Assembly (NCBI RefSeq): GCF_014284305.1
Contig: NZ_JACOFW010000027.1
Location: forward strand, 1 to 51,693
Direction: 5' to 3'
Source of the DNA: Affinundibacterium seohonense
GTDB lineage: Bacteria; Pseudomonadota; Gammaproteobacteria; Burkholderiales; Burkholderiaceae_D
DNA: 51,693 nt
Every line of letters begins with the position of its first letter. Within the stretch, counting starts at the first letter, position 1. The notes under the pieces are model-generated. The model ran no database searches, was not told the origin of the DNA, and saw only the letters and a list, made by a program, of their open reading frames with translations. Of this stretch, positions 48,425-51,693 are shown piece by piece. The translations under genes and the position numbers were made by a program.

Positions 48425-49591
48425 ATGCTTAACCGTAGACGACTTATCCCAAACTTACTTGCTGTAACGATGTTACTCAGCACTCCTTATTTTGCCCAAA
48501 GCGCGCTAGCGCAACATGGCGCAATTCAGATGCAAGGCCCAGTGCAAAATCTGCCGCCAGATTTTATGGTTGATGCAAAAATGCGTGCGCAAATTATCGA
48601 CAATCTGAGCAAAAAGATGCGCGCTTTCTACGTTTTTCCAGAGATCGGCGAGAAAATGGCAGCGGCCATTGAGTCACATGATAAGGCCGGCGCGTATACA
48701 CATTTAAGCAGCGCCAACCGACTTGCCGCAAAACTGACCGAGGATCTACTCGCGATCAGTCACGACAAACACATTCGTGTAATGAATAGTCCAGACAAAG
48801 TGGACGATGATATAACGGCGGAACAACGCGCTAATGACAAACCTAGTGCAGAGGAATTGGCAAGTAACGCCGAGTTTGAACGCTCACGTAATTACGGCGT
48901 AGAAAAATATGAACGACTACTAGGCAATATCGCTTATCTTGAGCTAGGTGGTTTTTTGAATGCACAAACTAGCGGTGAGGTGGTCGCTGCAGCCATGACA
49001 GTCGCCAGTGGTGCCAATGCCCTGATTATTGACTTGTGTCGTAATGGCGGCGGTGATCCTGCGATGGTGGCACTCATTTGCAGCTATTTGTTTGATCCAG
49101 AGCCTGTCCATTTGAACGATCTATACTTCCGTGAAAGCAATCAGACCCGTCAATTCTGGACTCACGCGGTGGTACCCGGCAAGCGTTTTGGTAAAGACAA
49201 ACCAGTTTATGTATTAACCAGCGAGCGTACTTTTTCGGCTGCCGAAGAATTTAGTTACAACTTAAAAAACCTTAAGCGTGCAACCTTGATTGGGGCCACC
49301 ACGGGCGGTGGTGCTAACCCCGGCGATTCTTACAAATTAGCAGATCATCTGACCGTGTTTATTCCCAATGGGCGTGCGATTAGCCCTATTACCAAAACCA
49401 ATTGGGAAGGTACTGGTGTTACGCCGCATATTGCAGTACCAGTCGATCAGGCATTGTTGACGGCGCAATTATTGGCGATGAAACCCGTGTTAGATACTAT
49501 CAAGGAAGATTGGCGCAAACAGCCTTTGCAACGCGCAATTGACGACGTGCAGTCAAAATTGAATGCCATGAAAACTAAAGCAAAGAACTAA
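48425..49591 (+). CDS. S41 family (C-terminal-processing/IRBP-like) protease, exported
   Basis: 388 residues. A signal peptide (about 1-29, ending SALAQHG) is followed by an IRBP-like N-terminal helical domain (about 45-110) and an S41 catalytic core. ALIIDLCRNGGGDPAM (about 199-214) is the beta-strand turn of the fold. The catalytic serine is in TSERTFSAAEEFSYN near 276. GATTGGGANPGD lines the active site. The PDZ domain of classic tail-specific proteases is missing. The substrate is unknown. It converges with norD and is divergent from the unknown gene. Confidence 0.85.
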   Translation: MLNRRRLIPNLLAVTMLLSTPYFAQSALAQHGAIQMQGPVQNLPPDFMVDAKMRAQIIDNLSKKMRAFYVFPEIGEKMAAAIESHDKAGAYTHLSSANRLAAKLTEDLLAISHDKHIRVMNSPDKVDDDITAEQRANDKPSAEELASNAEFERSRNYGVEKYERLLGNIAYLELGGFLNAQTSGEVVAAAMTVASGANALIIDLCRNGGGDPAMVALICSYLFDPEPVHLNDLYFRESNQTRQFWTHAVVPGKRFGKDKPVYVLTSERTFSAAEEFSYNLKNLKRATLIGATTGGGANPGDSYKLADHLTVFIPNGRAISPITKTNWEGTGVTPHIAVPVDQALLTAQLLAMKPVLDTIKEDWRKQPLQRAIDDVQSKLNAMKTKAKN

Positions 49592-49666
49592 CAAAGACGA
49601 ATTTCTATTTGTCTAAGTGATGCGCTAGCTGATGACAAGGCTAGCCTCTCATAGCTACGATAATTG

Positions 49667-51529
49667 TTACTCTTGCGTTAATTGCGCATACAGACGCGGT
49701 AACAATTGAGGCAGTTCTGCTGCGTCTTTGACGACGATATAGCCTTTCGCACCGAACAGATGTGGCAAGTAGTCTTCGGCCTTTTCATCGATCGTCACAC
49801 AAAAGGGTATTAACCCCAACTGACGTGCTGCACGAATCGCGACCCGCGTATCTTCGATGCCATAACGTCCTTCATATTGATCAAGATCATTGGGCTTACC
49901 ATCGGTAAGAATTAAGAGTAAGCGCCGGGAGTTTTTCTGCTGTTGCAAAATCGCTGAGGCATGGCGGATCGCTGCGCCCATGCGGGTGTAAAACCCCGGT
50001 TTGATGTGTGCCAGACGACCACGTATTTGGTCGTTGTAGGGTTCATCAAAACCTTTGAGTAAATGGAAGCGCACATGGTCGCGCCTTACTGAAGAAAAAC
50101 CATACAGAGCGAAGCGATCTCGTGTCGCGGATAACGCTTCGCACAACAAATATAGACTGTCTCGTATCACATCAATCACGCGCGCCTGATTGTTCACCCA
50201 GGTATCGGTAGACATCGATAAGTCAGCGAGCAAGAGACAAGCCAGATCGCGGCTTTGCTGACGATTGTCCAAGTATAAGCCGGGACTAGCGACCGTTAGT
50301 CCACGCCGGTTTGTACCGCGTCGTTCCGCACTGAAGCGCACGCAGGCATCGATATCAATATCGTCGCCACTCAGTTGTCCGCGCAGACGTTGGCGTTCTG
50401 GCGTTAAGCTTTGAAATTGTTGACGAAGTCGCTTAGCTGTACTGTGCAAATGTGCGGGCAAGGCTAGTCCTTCGGCGTTGCGCGCTAACAGCATTTGTAT
50501 GCAGGCATGTTTTTCTAGAAGTTGCTGCTTCTTGTAGTGCCACTCCGGGTACATAATACCATCAGCGAGTAGCAAATCATCGTCAGCTTCGGCTGGTAAA
50601 TCGAGATCGAAACGCACACGGCTAGCGGTACTCTTGCCATCGTTTGCGACGCTGAGGACGTCAAAATCATTCGCCGCTCTTTGCGCATCGGGATTGTCGT
50701 CTTCATCGAGCGGTCGATTCACTTTCACATATTCTGCCCAAGAGAATAAACTCTCGGCGCGAAATAGCAACATAAAAGGACTAAGGTTGTCGGGCATGTC
50801 GGTGCGCTCAGCCATACGTTTGCGCTGCTCGCTATCGGTTTGACCTGCGCTGCCTTGGGCTTGTTCTGGCGTGACTTTGCTGGCCGGTTTGTTGTTCTTA
50901 ACATTGCTGTTGGAGGGTGAATGTAACCAAAGAATTACAGGAACAACATTGAAGTCTTTGCGTCCGACTTTTTTCAGATCAGACAGCACACTTCCGGGTT
51001 CTAACAATGCCTGACGGATTAGTAATTCATTTTCTGCTTCTTGCTTTTTTAATTTTGTCGGATCAGGCCGACGTGCGAGCGTGGCATGCACCAATCGTGC
51101 ATAGCGCTCCTGCAATGAGGGAAAAGCGTTTAACAGTGACATGGTTGCTGATTGATTGCGTTGTAAATGGGGCGCTTCCGGGGTGACATCATGCGCAACT
51201 AAGGCTAGCAACCATAAATACAATTCACGATTGAGTTCACGTTCTGGAAAATAATCAATACTCGCAGGTAAGTGCAAAGTCGTTTCATCAGACCACGTTA
51301 GTTCAGCTTTCTCGCCGATACCGGCAATACGTTCAAGCCAGCCACGACGCGCGCCATGTGTGCTGGCGGAACCGGATTGCAAATTAATTCCAGGATCACC
51401 ACCGAGGGCACGAAAGAAGGTTGCGGCGATGTTTTTCATCTGCGCCAATTCAACCCGAGCTTCTGGATAACCTTGATACGCGACACGGGTGATCAATTTA
51501 TCCCACAGCCCGCCTATATATTCTTCCAT
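49667..51529 (-). CDS. norD: nitric oxide reductase activation protein NorD
   Basis: About 620 residues. The N-terminal half carries MEEYIGGLWDKLITRVA and GARRGWLERIAG, familiar from betaproteobacterial NorD. The C-terminal von Willebrand A domain has the MIDAS motif DLSMSTD near 447, a conserved threonine in GFYTRMGAAIRHAS, and LTDGKPNDL. With the AAA ATPase NorQ it activates NO reductase. I chose ATG 51529. ATG 51556 is possible, and the frame stays open to 51607. norB, norC and norQ are not adjacent in this window: the gene upstream is divergent, so norD may be a lone transcript. Confidence 0.88.
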   Translation of the reverse strand: MEEYIGGLWDKLITRVAYQGYPEARVELAQMKNIAATFFRALGGDPGINLQSGSASTHGARRGWLERIAGIGEKAELTWSDETTLHLPASIDYFPERELNRELYLWLLALVAHDVTPEAPHLQRNQSATMSLLNAFPSLQERYARLVHATLARRPDPTKLKKQEAENELLIRQALLEPGSVLSDLKKVGRKDFNVVPVILWLHSPSNSNVKNNKPASKVTPEQAQGSAGQTDSEQRKRMAERTDMPDNLSPFMLLFRAESLFSWAEYVKVNRPLDEDDNPDAQRAANDFDVLSVANDGKSTASRVRFDLDLPAEADDDLLLADGIMYPEWHYKKQQLLEKHACIQMLLARNAEGLALPAHLHSTAKRLRQQFQSLTPERQRLRGQLSGDDIDIDACVRFSAERRGTNRRGLTVASPGLYLDNRQQSRDLACLLLADLSMSTDTWVNNQARVIDVIRDSLYLLCEALSATRDRFALYGFSSVRRDHVRFHLLKGFDEPYNDQIRGRLAHIKPGFYTRMGAAIRHASAILQQQKNSRRLLLILTDGKPNDLDQYEGRYGIEDTRVAIRAARQLGLIPFCVTIDEKAEDYLPHLFGAKGYIVVKDAAELPQLLPRLYAQLTQE

Positions 51530-51650
51530 TCGTGTGCTTTCATGATTAAGGTGCATACATCTTTTGTAGATCCTATGATAAAGAAAGAGTCGACAAGCAA
51601 ATAACAATCCTTAAAATAAAAGCTCGACCAATTAAATCAAGGAGAACGAC

Positions 51651-51693
51651 ATGCTTGCGACTCTTAGGAATGATTTTACTGCAGAAAAAGTGG
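51651..51693 (+). CDS. start of a gene cut by the window edge
   Basis: ATG 51651 has AAGGAG 6 nt upstream and reads MLATLRNDFTAEKV before the window ends. Too little is present to name it. It is divergent from norD, with a shared gap of about 120 bp. Confidence 0.6.
   Translation, partial: MLATLRNDFTAEKV

Overview
The window reads as ordinary chromosome of a betaproteobacterium, most likely order Burkholderiales and plausibly an Oxalobacteraceae member such as Undibacterium. This is inferred from gene order (ptsN-hprK-rapZ; lolB-ispE-tRNA-Gln-prs-rplY; ubiE-Tim44-ubiJ-ubiB), from the moderate, fairly AT-rich base composition, and from the protein families. Nothing here proves genus. The right-hand 10 kb adds a denitrification block built on cytochrome cd1 nitrite reductase.

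Layout. 1-1.2 kb: a broken tyrosine-recombinase (integron-integrase-like) N-terminus beside an attC-like hairpin, then a TonB-family transducer. 1.2-11.2 kb, all minus strand: a 1330-residue FAD/Fe-S oxidoreductase with an overlapping HIT gene, a DUF971 protein, then ubiquinone biosynthesis and assembly (ubiE, a Tim44-like protein, ubiJ, ubiB) and a TPMT-like methyltransferase. 11.4-17.6 kb: a DedA/YqaA-type membrane protein, ilvA, queF and a PAS-GAF-PAS-GGDEF-EAL protein. 17.8-20.2 kb: ptsN, hprK, rapZ. 20.2-29.2 kb, minus strand: an ABC-2 exporter with a secreted hydrolase, mutY, a YCF48-like beta-propeller, a dynamin-like GTPase and mutM. 29.4-34.8 kb: a TPR protein, lolB, ispE, tRNA-Gln, prs and rplY. 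35-41.3 kb: gamma-glutamyltransferase, an ODP-type di-iron protein, a BaeSR-like two-component system and a proline-rich secreted protein. 41.8-44.1 kb: a haem-type TonB-dependent receptor behind an FNR/Dnr-like box. 44.3-51.5 kb: a short d1-propeller protein, a cytochrome c551, nirS, an unknown gene with a leader ORF, an S41 protease and norD. The start of one further gene is cut by the right edge.

How the genes fit together. The ubi cluster and the FAD/Fe-S oxidoreductase serve quinone-linked respiration. nirS and nirM form a two-gene nitrite-reduction unit, with nirM's ribosome site overlapping nirS's stop. norD supports nitric oxide reductase, but norB, norC and norQ are not in the window, nor are the haem d1 biosynthesis genes (nirE, nirJ, nirDLGH, full-length nirF). 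The haem-type receptor with its FNR-like box could feed this haem-hungry pathway.

The most interesting new-looking items are four. A 23-codon leader ORF is translationally coupled to an unknown gene whose Shine-Dalgarno lies in a perfect hairpin (about 48.15 kb). A truncated d1-propeller protein sits just past a terminator at the end of nirSM. A sensor kinase and the secreted protein next to it both carry long polyproline tracts. A dispersed palindromic repeat is present in two copies (13.74 and 44.17 kb).
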